Shown: positions 34,870-43,743, counted from the stretch's first letter. The stretch: DNA of 45,595 nucleotides from Anaerolineales bacterium (GCA_016927115.1 JAFGNH010000153.1:1-45595); one strand, 5' to 3'. Program-made: numbers and translations. The notes: generated from the sequence alone by a model not told the origin.

Positions 34870-35370
34870 ATGGGAACCAGAGGACGAGAAATTATCGGAC
34901 TGGATGTTGACAAGCTGATCGAGCTGCTGAATAAGGCACTGGCCGACGAATGGTTGGCCTATTATCAATACTGGATCGGCGCCAAAGTAGCGGAAGGCCC
35001 GATGCGGGGTGAAGTCGTTGCGGAGCTGGAGCTGCACGCCACTGAAGAACTCGGGCATGCATTACTGCTTGTGACTCGTATTATCCAGATTGGTGGTACA
35101 CCACTGCTTGACCCGAAGGAGTGGTCAGAAAAAACCAATTGCGGTTATGAAATACCGTCCGATCCCTATGTCGAATCGCTGTTGAAGCAGAATATTGCCG
35201 GTGAGCAGTGCGCCATCAGTGTGTACCAGAAGCTGGCTGAGATCACTGCTACAAAAGACCCGATTACGTATGAAATCGTGGTGAGCATTCTTGCCGACGA
35301 AGTGGAACATGAAGAGGATCTGGAGGCACTGCAGGAGGATATCAATCTGATGAAAATGCGTCACGCCTGA
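34870..35370 (+). CDS. Ferritin-like di-iron protein, possibly thioferritin (DpsL) type
   Basis: A 166-residue four-helix protein. Predicted di-iron ligands E27, E60/H63, E112 and E144/H147 give the full bacterioferritin-like set. Two cysteines, C91 and C114, lie near the third ligand with a spacing similar to the cysteine pair of archaeal DpsL (thioferritin), so this is a candidate for that peroxide-detoxifying cage protein. A plain ferritin or Dps-related protein is the alternative. The start is set by AGGAGG five bases upstream. It is a single-gene unit with a strong terminator. Confidence 0.75.
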   Translation: MGTRGREIIGLDVDKLIELLNKALADEWLAYYQYWIGAKVAEGPMRGEVVAELELHATEELGHALLLVTRIIQIGGTPLLDPKEWSEKTNCGYEIPSDPYVESLLKQNIAGEQCAISVYQKLAEITATKDPITYEIVVSILADEVEHEEDLEALQEDINLMKMRHA

Positions 35371-35418
35371 ATACCGGCTGTTTGATTTATTTTTCGGCGT
35401 ATTGATACCCGGATTTTA

Positions 35419-35452
35419 CAGGGCTGCCCGGCCGGGCAGCCCTGCTGCTTTT
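35419..35452 (+). terminator. Terminator with a 26-bp perfect palindrome
   Basis: 35419-35444 is a perfect palindrome centred on CCCGG/CCGGG (arm CAGGGCTGCCCGG), followed by CTGCTTTTCC. It ends the ferritin-like gene. Confidence 0.75.
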
Positions 35453-35601
35453 CCACCCCGGAAGCCATTCAAAAGCGGACTTTCCACAGGTACAATAGTT
35501 CCTGACCAGAGATCGGGTTGGTTTTTTGTCCGGACTGCCGGAAGAGTGGTTTTTCGGTAGAATACACCGTTTTCACGAGAGGATTTCTGGCAGGAGCGGG
35601 T

Positions 35602-36522
35602 ATGGTAAATTTTGGTCGCAAGTACCTGGCTGAGCTGATGCTGCTGCTCACTGCAGTCGTATGGGGTTTCGCCTTTGTGCCACAGCGAGTAGCGATGGAA
35701 ACGATGGGACCGCTGGCTTTTAACGCGGTCCGTTTTTCACTGGGCGGTGTGATTCTGCTGCCCTTGTTGTGGGTATCCAGGCGAAAACAGAGTGGGGAAG
35801 TCCGGTCGAAGGCAGCAGGCAGGTCAGTTGTGCTTGGAGGAGTTCTGTCCGGGGCGGCACTTTTCCTCGCGGCTGCAACACAGCAGATCGGCATGGTATA
35901 CACGACCGCCGGCAAGGCAGGGTTTATCACAGGTATGTATGTAATATTGGTTCCGGTGCTGGGTATTTTCCTGGGGAAGAAGATGACCGGAGCGGTGTGG
36001 GTCGCGGGGGTATTGTCGGTAGCTGGATTATATATGCTCAGTGTGCAGGGGCGGGAGAGTATCAACCAGGGTGATATCTGGGTTCTGATCAGCGCTTTTT
36101 TCTGGGCGGCACAGATCCATATTATCGACCAGTATGCCCGCCGCATTCCCGCACTTATGCTCGCGGTTTTGCAGTTCCTCAGCTGCGCACTGCTCAGTGG
36201 GCTGGCTGCACTTGTTTTTGAGCAGCAGCCCATCTATTGGACTGGTATGGGGATTGTGTCGGTGTTGTATGTAGGCGTTTTCTCCACCGCGCTGGCATTT
36301 TCACTGCAGGTATATGCGCAGCAAATTTCACAGGCAGGGCCGGCAGCAGTCGTTATGAATCTTGAAGGCGTATTTGCTGCTATTGCAGGTTGGCTGCTGT
36401 TGAATGAAGCTCTTCCGCCCCGAGGTATCCTGGGCGGGATTCTGATGTTTGCCGGAATGTTTATTGTCGTATGGGAACCAAAAAAAACCGAACTTCCAGG
36501 GAACATAAAGGAGCGTGGCTGA
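35602..36522 (+). CDS. EamA-type (DMT superfamily) membrane transporter
   Basis: A 306-residue protein with about ten membrane spans in two EamA repeats. The first opens with LLLTAVVWGFAFVPQR and the second with WVLISAFFWAAQIH. The family exports amino acids, metabolites or drugs; the substrate is not visible. The start at 35602 has AGGAG five bases before it; the ATG at 35518 would add 28 hydrophilic residues before span 1. It shares one base with the next gene's start codon. Confidence 0.9.
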   Translation: MVNFGRKYLAELMLLLTAVVWGFAFVPQRVAMETMGPLAFNAVRFSLGGVILLPLLWVSRRKQSGEVRSKAAGRSVVLGGVLSGAALFLAAATQQIGMVYTTAGKAGFITGMYVILVPVLGIFLGKKMTGAVWVAGVLSVAGLYMLSVQGRESINQGDIWVLISAFFWAAQIHIIDQYARRIPALMLAVLQFLSCALLSGLAALVFEQQPIYWTGMGIVSVLYVGVFSTALAFSLQVYAQQISQAGPAAVVMNLEGVFAAIAGWLLLNEALPPRGILGGILMFAGMFIVVWEPKKTELPGNIKERG

Positions 36523-36989
36523 TGCGGCGTGCTGAGAAGGAGCTTGCGGAATCAACGCAGATCGAGGAAATTCTACGCAAAGCTGATGTGATACGGTTGG
36601 CGCTTTTTGACGGGAAGGAGCCCTACATCGTCCCGCTGCTGTACGGGTACGATGGCGAGCAGCTGTATTTTCACAGTGCCGGAGAAGGGCGCAAGATCGA
36701 AATTCTGCGCAGCAATCCGCGCGTGTGTTTTGAATGTGAAATTGACGTTCGTATCAAACCATCAGATAAAATCTGCAGCTGGAGTCTCCAGTACCGATCT
36801 GTGGTTGGGTATGGGGTGGTGCGCTTCCTGACCGATCCGGCAGAAAAACGCAAAGCAATGGAAACGCTGCTGGATCACTATACTGACCCTCCGTATGATA
36901 TCGAGGATACCACTCTGCAGCGCACATGTATGTTTGTAGTCGAAATTGAATCCCTGTGCGGGAAGAGTTCGCCTGTTCCGAAGGTGTAA
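36522..36989 (+). CDS. Pyridoxamine 5'-phosphate oxidase-family flavoprotein (Nim-like)
   Basis: A 155-residue split-barrel protein of the PNPOx/NimA type: MRRAEKEL start, PYIVPLLYGYDGEQLYFHSA and GRKIEILRSNPRVCFE blocks, and YRSVVGYGVVRF. Relatives bind FMN or haem, and some reduce nitroimidazoles; physiological function is usually unknown. Start at 36522 has AAGGAG eight bases upstream and overlaps the stop of the EamA gene by one base, so the two genes are probably co-translated. Confidence 0.85.
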   Translation: MRRAEKELAESTQIEEILRKADVIRLALFDGKEPYIVPLLYGYDGEQLYFHSAGEGRKIEILRSNPRVCFECEIDVRIKPSDKICSWSLQYRSVVGYGVVRFLTDPAEKRKAMETLLDHYTDPPYDIEDTTLQRTCMFVVEIESLCGKSSPVPKV

Positions 36990-37136
36990 CCGGTTTCTGC
37001 TGAGTGCTGTGTGGATGTTTCAGCCCGGAACAGGAAGCGGCTGCTGCCGGCAGTTGGCCAGCTCCTGCAAAAGGCTGGATAGGAATAACAGGGTTTCTGC
37101 CATAAAACATGGCAGCATTAAAAGGAGGCTTCATTT

Positions 37137-37994
37137 TTGAACCGGCGTTCCTTTTTAAAAAGCTGCGGCACACTGATCCTGGGGACGACCCTGGCCGGGT
37201 TGGGGGGCGGCGTTTACAGCACACTGCTGGAACCGGAATGGCTGGCGGTTGAACGGATTTCAATCTCACTTAAACACCTTTCACCAGCACTGCATGGCCT
37301 GCGGCTTGCTCAGCTGAGTGATCTGCATCTCGGAACCTGTACCGACCCATCTTTCATCAAAACCGTAATTAACAAGGCTGCCGAACTTGACCCCGATCTG
37401 GTTGTCCTGACCGGGGATTACGTTTACGAACAGGCTGATATGGTCGAGCAGCTGGGTCAGCTGTTGGAGGAGTTGTCGCCACCATACGGTATCTGGGCCT
37501 GCCTGGGCAATCATGATTACTGGACGGATGCAGCGGTGGTCCGCTCGGGGTTGGAGCGAGCCGGGGTTCAGGTGCTGGTGAATGAGAACCACAGGATCAG
37601 TGTGGGCGAGGCGGGGCTGATCCTTGCCGGACTCGATGACACCTGGAGCGGTGTGCCTGATCTGGAGCAAGCTCTGAAGGGAACACTGCTGGATGAGCCT
37701 GTAGTTTTACTGGCGCATGAGCCGGACCCGGCAGACTACCTCCTGCAGGACGAGCGCGTTGGCTTGCAGCTCTCCGGCCATTCTCACGGCGGCCAGGTGC
37801 GGCTGCCGCTGATCGGTGCCCCCGTGCTGCCTTATCTCGGTTCTCGCTACCCGGCTGGACTGTACAATGTCCATCAGGGGTTTCTGTATGTCAACCGCGG
37901 GGTGGGGATGGTGCCACCAGGTGTACGGTTCAACTGCCGGCCTGAAATAACCGAGATCACGCTTCAGAGTTCTGAGGTTCTTGCACAGGTCTAA
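37137..37994 (+). CDS. Tat-exported calcineurin-like metallophosphoesterase
   Basis: A 285-residue protein starting at TTG, nine bases after AAAGGAGG. The N-terminus NRRSFLK followed by a hydrophobic stretch is a twin-arginine signal. Metal motifs are complete: D62-x-H64 (SDLHLG), GD94, GNHD at 124-127, a later H in LAHEP and GHSHGG. This order matches YkuE-like and UDP-2,3-diacylglucosamine/phospholipid phosphodiesterase relatives. It acts outside the membrane; the substrate is not known. Confidence 0.88.
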   Translation: MNRRSFLKSCGTLILGTTLAGLGGGVYSTLLEPEWLAVERISISLKHLSPALHGLRLAQLSDLHLGTCTDPSFIKTVINKAAELDPDLVVLTGDYVYEQADMVEQLGQLLEELSPPYGIWACLGNHDYWTDAAVVRSGLERAGVQVLVNENHRISVGEAGLILAGLDDTWSGVPDLEQALKGTLLDEPVVLLAHEPDPADYLLQDERVGLQLSGHSHGGQVRLPLIGAPVLPYLGSRYPAGLYNVHQGFLYVNRGVGMVPPGVRFNCRPEITEITLQSSEVLAQV

Positions 37995-38050
37995 GAGGGT
38001 ACCAGGTTTGTGTTGGAGAACCGGTGACAGATGATTTGTTTGAAGGTAAT

Positions 38051-38283
38051 GGCACAGTGAAACCGGTGATGGCACGGTGAAACCGGTGATGGCACGGTGA
38101 AACGGGTGATGGCACGGTGAAACGGGTGATGGCACGGTGAAACCGGTGATGGCACGGTGAAACCGGTGTGGCACGGTGAAACCGGTGTGGCACGGTGAAA
38201 CCGGTGTGGCACGGTGAAACCGGTATGGCACGGTGAAACTGGTGTGGCATGGCAAAACCGGTGTGGTACGGTGATACCGACGG
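38051..38283. repeat. Tandem repeat array, 20-bp units switching to 19-bp units
   Basis: Five 20-bp units (GGCACGGTGAAACCGGTGAT and variants) fill 38051-38150, then about seven 19-bp units (GGCACGGTGAAACCGGTGT and variants) fill 38151-38283; the last two are degraded. Each unit holds CGGTGAAACCG, able to form a small hairpin. No spacers, so not a CRISPR. ORFs on the minus strand across it are repeat shadows. Confidence 0.93.
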
Positions 38284-38462
38284 GGTACGAAGCAGTGCGC
38301 TTCGCCAGCGATGATCATGATGCAAGTCCGGTGGGGTTGTCCTGTGCCTGGCAGATACACAGTGCGATGCGCAGGGACTACCACCCCGGAATTCGAAGTG
38401 AACAAGTGATTTGGATTTGAGATCGGAAATTCCGGCACAGCTTGAATAAGGAGTGGTTAAGA
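38284..38462. other. Gap before the lipoprotein gene
   Basis: Nothing recognised except the AAGGAG ribosome site at about 38448-38453. Confidence 0.4.
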
Positions 38463-39155
38463 ATGAACCGGCAGGGAAACAGGAACCTGTATACTCCCCG
38501 GTGTGTTTTGGGTACCGGATACCTTCGGCTGCGAATGGCGGCGTGGTTCACCGCGTTTGCCTGGATGCTGGCAGGTTGCGGGTTGTTTACCCCACCAGGA
38601 AACGCGTCATCACAGACAATCGACCCCGCACAGGACCCCGTACAGGGGCTGGTGAATACCGGGCCGATTCAACAGGAAGGTCTCTTCGGTAGCTGCAAGC
38701 TGCAGCCGAGGGCTTCCTACATGGTCCAGGCTCGCGTACTGCATGTACGTCACTACGATCTGGACTGGCGGGCAGTGTGTTCTCCGCTGGATCTTGCTCT
38801 GGGGTGGGGAGCGGTAGCCAATCCGGAAATGGATGAATGGGTTCAGTGGAGTCAATCCGGACGGTGGTATTTCTACACGATAAACGTAGATGGTCCGTTA
38901 TCACTGGATGAAGTAGCTCTGCGATCTTCCAATGTGCATATCATTCCGGCTACTCCCACACTATCCCGTTCTTTGTTAGCACTGGAGGAGGGGGATGTGA
39001 TTTTGCTGGAGGGTGAACTGGTTGATACAGCCGTCGATCTGTTCGGGTTCCGGCTTGAAACTCCGACGTCACTCACACGGACGGATCGGGGCGCCGGCGC
39101 ATGTGAAATACTGTATGTTCGCCGGTTAGTGGTGGATGGGCAGGAGTATCGCTGA
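38463..39155 (+). CDS. Lipoprotein of a widespread uncharacterised family
   Basis: About 230 residues with a long signal region and lipobox MLAGCG. The mature part carries ARVLHVRHYDLDW, SPLDLALGWGAVANP, QWSQSGRWYFY, SSNVHIIPATP and LEEGDVILLEGELVD. I recognise these blocks from a family that occurs in many bacteria as short membrane-associated or lipid-anchored proteins, without an assigned function. The start at 38463 has AAGGAG nine bases upstream; the TTG at 38442 is the alternative. The stop is CGC TGA, directly continued by GAACGCTGAG repeats. Confidence 0.7.
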   Translation: MNRQGNRNLYTPRCVLGTGYLRLRMAAWFTAFAWMLAGCGLFTPPGNASSQTIDPAQDPVQGLVNTGPIQQEGLFGSCKLQPRASYMVQARVLHVRHYDLDWRAVCSPLDLALGWGAVANPEMDEWVQWSQSGRWYFYTINVDGPLSLDEVALRSSNVHIIPATPTLSRSLLALEEGDVILLEGELVDTAVDLFGFRLETPTSLTRTDRGAGACEILYVRRLVVDGQEYR

Positions 39156-39227
39156 GAACGCTGAGTGCGCTGAGAACGCTGAAAGTGCAGATCGCACTGG
39201 GGGTTGGACGCGTAAGAGATCTGCACT
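39153..39227. repeat. CGCTGA repeat cluster followed by a 10-bp hairpin
   Basis: Four CGCTGA/GCGCTGAG units (39150-39182) start at the stop codon of the lipoprotein gene. AGTGCAGATC (39184-39193) then pairs exactly with GATCTGCACT (39218-39227), a possible transcript end without a T run. Confidence 0.65.
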
Positions 39228-39344
39228 GGTTTGTGAACACATGTCCCTTTATAATGAAGCATACTTCTCGCAGAAGCAGGAAAAACAATGTTATGTAAGA
39301 TCCATTGAGCTGGATTCGCTGCTTTTGCAGATTCGGAATACCTA

Positions 39345-40124
39345 TTGAATACACGATTATGTAAAGAAAATCCCTGCGGGTTCACCCGGCACGGGTTTTT
39401 ATGGGAAGCACTCCATCGACAGCCCAGTGGTCAGCACCTGGATTATGGCGCCTATGACGGCAGTGTTATCCGAATATTGGTGGAAACCGGCTGCGCTGTT
39501 TCTGCGGTTGGTGTAGAAGTTAACCGCAAAATTGTTGAAGAGAACGAAGGCTTGATGCCGCCGAAAGCTAGTCTGCAGCTGATAGAGCGGAATCAACCAC
39601 TTCCTTTTAATAACAGCAGGTTCAGCAGTGCCAGCCTGCTTGATGTGATTGAACATATTGCCGACCAGCAGTTGGTTCTGAATGAGCTGTACAGGGTGCT
39701 GCAACCTGGTGGGCGGCTGATCGTAACGGTTCCGGGGAAGCACCTGTTCAGCTTTCTTGATACCGGTAATTTCAAGTTCCGTTTTCCCCGGATCCATCGG
39801 GCGTTGTACCTGATCCGGCATACGGCCGAGGAATATGATCTGCGCTATCTGGATAATCCCGACGGCCTGATCGGCGACATCGAGCGGGAAAAAGGTTGGC
39901 ACCAGCATTTTTCCAGGCGCGAGCTGCAGGAATTGCTGGAGGGGTGTGGATTTCAGGTGTGTGTCTTTGATGGCAGTGGCTTTTTTACCCGATTAATTCT
40001 GCCGTTTCGCCTGGTTTCACCCGCTTTTCTTCGTCCGCTGTGGAACCGCCTGCTGGCGCTGGATGCGAGATTATTTGCCCGTACCAATGTATTCTGCCTT
40101 GCTGAGAAGCCGGCAGAAGGTTAG
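39345..40124 (+). CDS. Class I SAM-dependent methyltransferase
   Basis: About 259 residues. SAM-binding motif I LDYGAYDGS is near residues 32-40, the acidic end of strand 2 is VGVEVNR, and LDVIEHIADQQLVLNELYRVLQPGGRLIV (key blocks LDVIEHI and LQPGGRLIV) matches Methyltransf_11-type enzymes. The C-terminal HFSRRELQELLEGCGF is also typical. The TTG at 39345 is the earliest start but has no ribosome site, so the N-terminus is uncertain. Substrate unknown. Confidence 0.82.
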   Translation: MNTRLCKENPCGFTRHGFLWEALHRQPSGQHLDYGAYDGSVIRILVETGCAVSAVGVEVNRKIVEENEGLMPPKASLQLIERNQPLPFNNSRFSSASLLDVIEHIADQQLVLNELYRVLQPGGRLIVTVPGKHLFSFLDTGNFKFRFPRIHRALYLIRHTAEEYDLRYLDNPDGLIGDIEREKGWHQHFSRRELQELLEGCGFQVCVFDGSGFFTRLILPFRLVSPAFLRPLWNRLLALDARLFARTNVFCLAEKPAEG

Positions 40125-40214
40125 CTGAAGGCGGCACAGACCGATATGTATGGCTTCTTGTTTCCAACAGTCTCTATCCTTGTTTTAATATGGGAAAGAA
40201 GGATGGTTTGAATA

Positions 40215-40709
40215 ATGCAGGATATCTACCGTTTTCTGGAAGATTTTAAAATCAAATATGAACGTTTTGACCATCCGGCAGTGTTTACGTTCGAGCAAGC
40301 GAACCGTCTGGTGCCGGATCTGCAGGCGGCACGAACAAAGAATGTATTTGTGAGGGACAAGAAGGGCGGAAACCATTTTATGATAATGGTGGGGGATGGG
40401 CGCCGCATTGATCTGGCAGCTCTCTCCCACCAGCTTGGAGTCAAGCGCCTGGGCCTGGCGTCACCTGAACGGCTGTTACAGCTGCTGGGGGTGGATCCTG
40501 GATCCGTTTCGCCGCTGGCGTTAATCAATGATGAGGAGAACAGGATAACCCTGCTGCTGGACAAAGGGCTCGCAAATGAGTCGTATTTCCAGTGTCACCC
40601 GCTTGTAAATACAAGCACGCTGCTGATGGCGAAAGCTGAACTGCTGCAGTTTCTGGACGCTGCGGGGCATCCTCCCCGCTGGATAAACATCCCCTTCCTT
40701 GCCGATTGA
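40215..40709 (+). CDS. YbaK/ProX-family aminoacyl-tRNA deacylase
   Basis: A 164-residue editing-domain protein (PrdX/ProX type). Seen blocks: FDHPAVFTFEQA, KNVFVRDKKGG with the expected catalytic-region lysine, LGLASPERLLQLLGVDPGSVSPLAL (key block GVDPGSVSP) and FQCHPLVNTST. These free-standing domains hydrolyse mischarged tRNA, for example Ala-tRNA(Pro). It is a single gene with normal family length. Confidence 0.9.
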   Translation: MQDIYRFLEDFKIKYERFDHPAVFTFEQANRLVPDLQAARTKNVFVRDKKGGNHFMIMVGDGRRIDLAALSHQLGVKRLGLASPERLLQLLGVDPGSVSPLALINDEENRITLLLDKGLANESYFQCHPLVNTSTLLMAKAELLQFLDAAGHPPRWINIPFLAD

Positions 40710-40919
40710 GTGAACGATTCTGTGAGGGAGATCGTGCAAACAGGTTGGAACGGTGAAATTCAGCATTACCCGATAATGGAAATCTAATAAAAAAAATGCG
40801 ATAATCTACATGGGTATTGATAGAATATAGTCGATGCCCGGTTCGGGCGGATGCAAATTGTATGGGTGTTTTTTATGCAGCAGGTGAGCAGGTTCTCCCT
40901 GCTGAATAAGAGGAGAATA

Positions 40920-41573
40920 ATGAAAAAGAGCTGGTGGATTTTTGGACTGCTCGTTTTGATAATCATTGCCGGCGGCATACTGATGATGTCGGGGCAGAAA
41001 GAGCAGGACACAGGATGGTTGTCACTGCTGACACCGATGGCAACACCAACGCCGGAACTCATTTCCGGCCCGGCCATTGTTCATCAGATCCAGCAGGTAA
41101 GCAGACTGGAGACAACAGTCTATTCGGTTGAGCGGGTGATAGAAGCCAGCCAATCCGATCCGGTCTGGCCGGACTGGCTGCGTGGTGACCGGCTGCTGCT
41201 GATTGCTTACGGCCAGGTGGTGGCGGGTGTTGATCTGGGCAAGATGACCAATGATGATGTGGTCGTTGCAGAAGATGGCCGCACGGTGACTATCACGCTT
41301 CCGGCTGCTGAAATTTTCAGTGTGGATCTCGACAATGCAAAAACACAGGTATACGATCGCCAGCGTGGGGTTTTTGCACCGCCGAACACAAATCTGGAAT
41401 CGGAAGCACGCCTCGCTGCTGAAAATGAGATACTGGCGGCTGCCTGTGATGATGGCATTCTCGGACGAGCGACGGTGGATGCACAACGTGCCATGGAACA
41501 ATTCATGGGCCTGTTTGATTTCCGCACGGTGATAAATGCTTCGCCGGTGCCGGCCTGTGGCGGACAAGAGTAA
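40920..41573 (+). CDS. DUF4230-domain membrane-anchored protein
   Basis: A 217-residue protein with one N-terminal membrane segment (WWIFGLLVLIIIAGGILMM) and an extracytoplasmic DUF4230 domain: LETTVYSVERVIEA, GDRLLLIAYGQVVAGVDL, LPAAEIFSVDLDNAKTQVYDR (key blocks LPAAEIF and LDN). Function unknown. Start at 40920 follows AGAGGAG; the ATG at 40851 is rejected because it places hydrophilic residues before the signal and has no ribosome site. Confidence 0.85.
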   Translation: MKKSWWIFGLLVLIIIAGGILMMSGQKEQDTGWLSLLTPMATPTPELISGPAIVHQIQQVSRLETTVYSVERVIEASQSDPVWPDWLRGDRLLLIAYGQVVAGVDLGKMTNDDVVVAEDGRTVTITLPAAEIFSVDLDNAKTQVYDRQRGVFAPPNTNLESEARLAAENEILAAACDDGILGRATVDAQRAMEQFMGLFDFRTVINASPVPACGGQE

Positions 41574-41797
41574 GCGCTGCGACATCTGCAATCCGGAGAC
41601 GAAAATCAATAGAACCCCGGCGGGGGATCCGGCTTGATGCAAGGCACCTGCCGGTCACCAATCAGCTGATTCTCACTTGATGCGCTTGCAGTTCCTCTGG
41701 AGAGGTGAAGGGCGCAGCACCTGCTGTGGGATTTGTAGGCCTGCCCATGATAGTATGAATGGGCAGGTTGTCTCTTTGCCTGACTAATAGGTGCTTT

Positions 41798-42220
41798 ATG
41801 ATCAACATTACACCATCGGTAAATATAGCCGAGAATGAAATCGAAATGAATTTTATCCGCGCGTCAGGACCGGGCGGACAGAACGTCAACAAAGTATCAA
41901 CTGCAGTACAGCTGCGTTTTGATATTGTTCATTCTACGTCGTTACAGCCTGAGGTGAAGGCGCGCCTGAAAATGCTGGCGAAAAACCAGATCACAAAGGA
42001 CGGAATCCTGATTATCGAGGCAAGAAGATACCGAACTCAGGAGAAGAACAGGGAAGATGCTATCGAGCGTCTTATTATTCTGATCAGGCGGGCTCTGCTG
42101 CGGCCCCGTAAACGCAAACCCACAAAACCGAGTACTGCCAGTAAGGAACGCAGGCTGGAGGGAAAAAAGCGTCGTGCGCTGCTGAAAAGACAGCGACGCG
42201 GCGGTTCTGATGAATGGTAA
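41798..42220 (+). CDS. arfB: Peptidyl-tRNA hydrolase ArfB (ribosome rescue)
   Basis: A 140-residue protein, the same length as E. coli ArfB/YaeJ. The catalytic GGQ is at residues 26-28 within ASGPGGQNVNKV, and the basic tail (KRKPTKPSTASKERR, KKRRALLKRQRR) that enters the empty mRNA channel of stalled ribosomes is present. Start at 41798 preferred to the ATG at 41759 by alignment with the family; AGGTG is a modest ribosome site. Confidence 0.92.
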   Translation: MINITPSVNIAENEIEMNFIRASGPGGQNVNKVSTAVQLRFDIVHSTSLQPEVKARLKMLAKNQITKDGILIIEARRYRTQEKNREDAIERLIILIRRALLRPRKRKPTKPSTASKERRLEGKKRRALLKRQRRGGSDEW

Positions 42221-42224
42221 AAGC

Positions 42225-42263
42225 CCTGACACAAGTAGGAACTCAGCGCTGTCAGGTTCTTGT
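42225..42263 (+). terminator. Probable terminator of arfB
   Basis: CCTGACA (42225-42231) pairs with TGTCAGG (42250-42256), followed by TTCTTGTTT. Confidence 0.55.
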
Positions 42264-42540
42264 TTATGCGGCATTTGCCGACAGATTTCGCCTCTTCTGA
42301 TTCACAATATTATTCATTTTTTTTCCCGTATCTGTTGATATGTCTGCAGCAGATTTTTTTAGGCGGATCTTAAGGGTTTGACCAGCCTCTTTTAGGACAT
42401 GTCTCAATCTCTGACGTGAAAGCCTTTATCAAAGAACCGGGATGGGTTATGATCAGGGACTGCTGCCTTCGGATCCGGGATGTCCAAATTGCCCGTATTG
42501 GATTGTTGAATATCCCACCTGATAGAATTCAATTCTGAGA
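42264..42540. other. Gap without a recognised gene
   Basis: It is AT-rich around 42300-42360 with several T runs; I cannot place a reliable promoter for the MFS gene that follows. Confidence 0.35.
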
Positions 42541-43743
42541 GTGTACACTATCATGCCTGCCCATCAAGCGGATACTCCGGCTGATACTTCGTTTCAAACC
42601 ACAAATGTGGCTGTGATTTCCACTGGCCATGCAATTCACGATACATATTCAGGTTTCCTTCCTTCGCTGGTCCCGGTGTTCATTCAGAACCTTGCCCTGA
42701 CGAGGACCGAGGCTGGATTCCTGGCCGCAATGCTGCGGGTTCCTTCTATCTTACAGCCGATTTTCGGCCGCATTGCTGATAAGAAGGATTTGCGCTGGCT
42801 TGTGATTGCTGCACCGGCTTTGACTGCAGTACTGATGAGTTTACTGGGGATTGCCCCAGGATATGGCGTGCTTGTGATCCTGCTGTTGGCTGCGGGGCTG
42901 AGCTCAGCCGCTTTCCACTCTGTTGCACCTGTTATTGCCGGGAGGTTGTCCGGAAGCAAATTGGGGCGGGGGATGGGATTCTGGATGGTCGGTGGGGAAT
43001 TTGGCCGGGCATTGGGGCCGATTTTCATTGTAACCGCGATCCGTTTCCTGGGGCTTAAAGGCACCCCCTGGCTGATGCTGTTTGGTATTGCTGCTTCCCT
43101 GGCGTTGTTCCTGAGGCTGCGCAGCATACCGGTGATCCTGGCAGAAAAGGGCGATGGTTTAAATTGGCGAGAAGCTGTACGCAGTATGCTTCCCATACAG
43201 ATCCCGGTGCTGATGCTGTTTGCATCCACTTCACTGCTTCGCACATCTCTCGGGATTTTTCTCCCGACCTTGCTCACTGAGCAAGGATCCGGCCTGTGGC
43301 TGGCAGGTGCAGCACTGACGATCTACGAAGCGGCCGGGGTAATTGGTGCGCTGGTAGGGGGAAATCTGAGCGACCGTATCGGCCGCAGCCGTATGCTGGC
43401 TTTATTTCAGCTTCTTGCGCCTGCAGGGCTGCTGCTGTTCCTGCGGACTGCTGATGAGCTGCAGCTGGTACTGCTGATCGTGCTTGGCTTCTGCAGTCTG
43501 GCCGGTCTTCCTATTCTTATGGCTTTGATCCAGGAGAGCTTTCCGGAAAAACGATCCTTTGCGAATGGTTTCTACATGGCGGGCAACTTTATCGTAAGTT
43601 TCAGTGCCGCGCTGCTGATAGGGTGGCTGGGTGATTCCATTGGATTGGAGCGGGCGTTCTTCTGGAGTGCAATCCTTTCACTGGCAGGGCTGCCGTTCAT
43701 TCTGCTGCTGCCGAAGGCGAAGAAGTCAGCGGAGGGATCGTAA
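42541..43743 (+). CDS. MFS transporter (fosmidomycin-resistance-like)
   Basis: A 400-residue transporter with 12 predicted spans. The beginning (ISTGHAIHDTYSGFLPSLVPVFI, key blocks GHAIHDTYSGF and LPSLVP) and the repeat of GRIADKKD and GNLSDRIGR in the two halves resemble Fsr-type exporters. Two starts are possible: GTG at 42541 or ATG at 42553; neither has a strong ribosome site. Substrate unknown. Confidence 0.85.
   Translation: MYTIMPAHQADTPADTSFQTTNVAVISTGHAIHDTYSGFLPSLVPVFIQNLALTRTEAGFLAAMLRVPSILQPIFGRIADKKDLRWLVIAAPALTAVLMSLLGIAPGYGVLVILLLAAGLSSAAFHSVAPVIAGRLSGSKLGRGMGFWMVGGEFGRALGPIFIVTAIRFLGLKGTPWLMLFGIAASLALFLRLRSIPVILAEKGDGLNWREAVRSMLPIQIPVLMLFASTSLLRTSLGIFLPTLLTEQGSGLWLAGAALTIYEAAGVIGALVGGNLSDRIGRSRMLALFQLLAPAGLLLFLRTADELQLVLLIVLGFCSLAGLPILMALIQESFPEKRSFANGFYMAGNFIVSFSAALLIGWLGDSIGLERAFFWSAILSLAGLPFILLLPKAKKSAEGS

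Noticed and set aside
37707..38438. Minus-strand frames with His/Pro-rich repeats
   Set aside because: They are translations of the 20/19-bp tandem repeats and overlap the phosphoesterase gene.
39136..39348. 70-codon plus-strand frame between the lipoprotein and methyltransferase genes
   Set aside because: Its first part is CGCTGA repeat DNA that overlaps the lipoprotein gene end; no ribosome site or homology.
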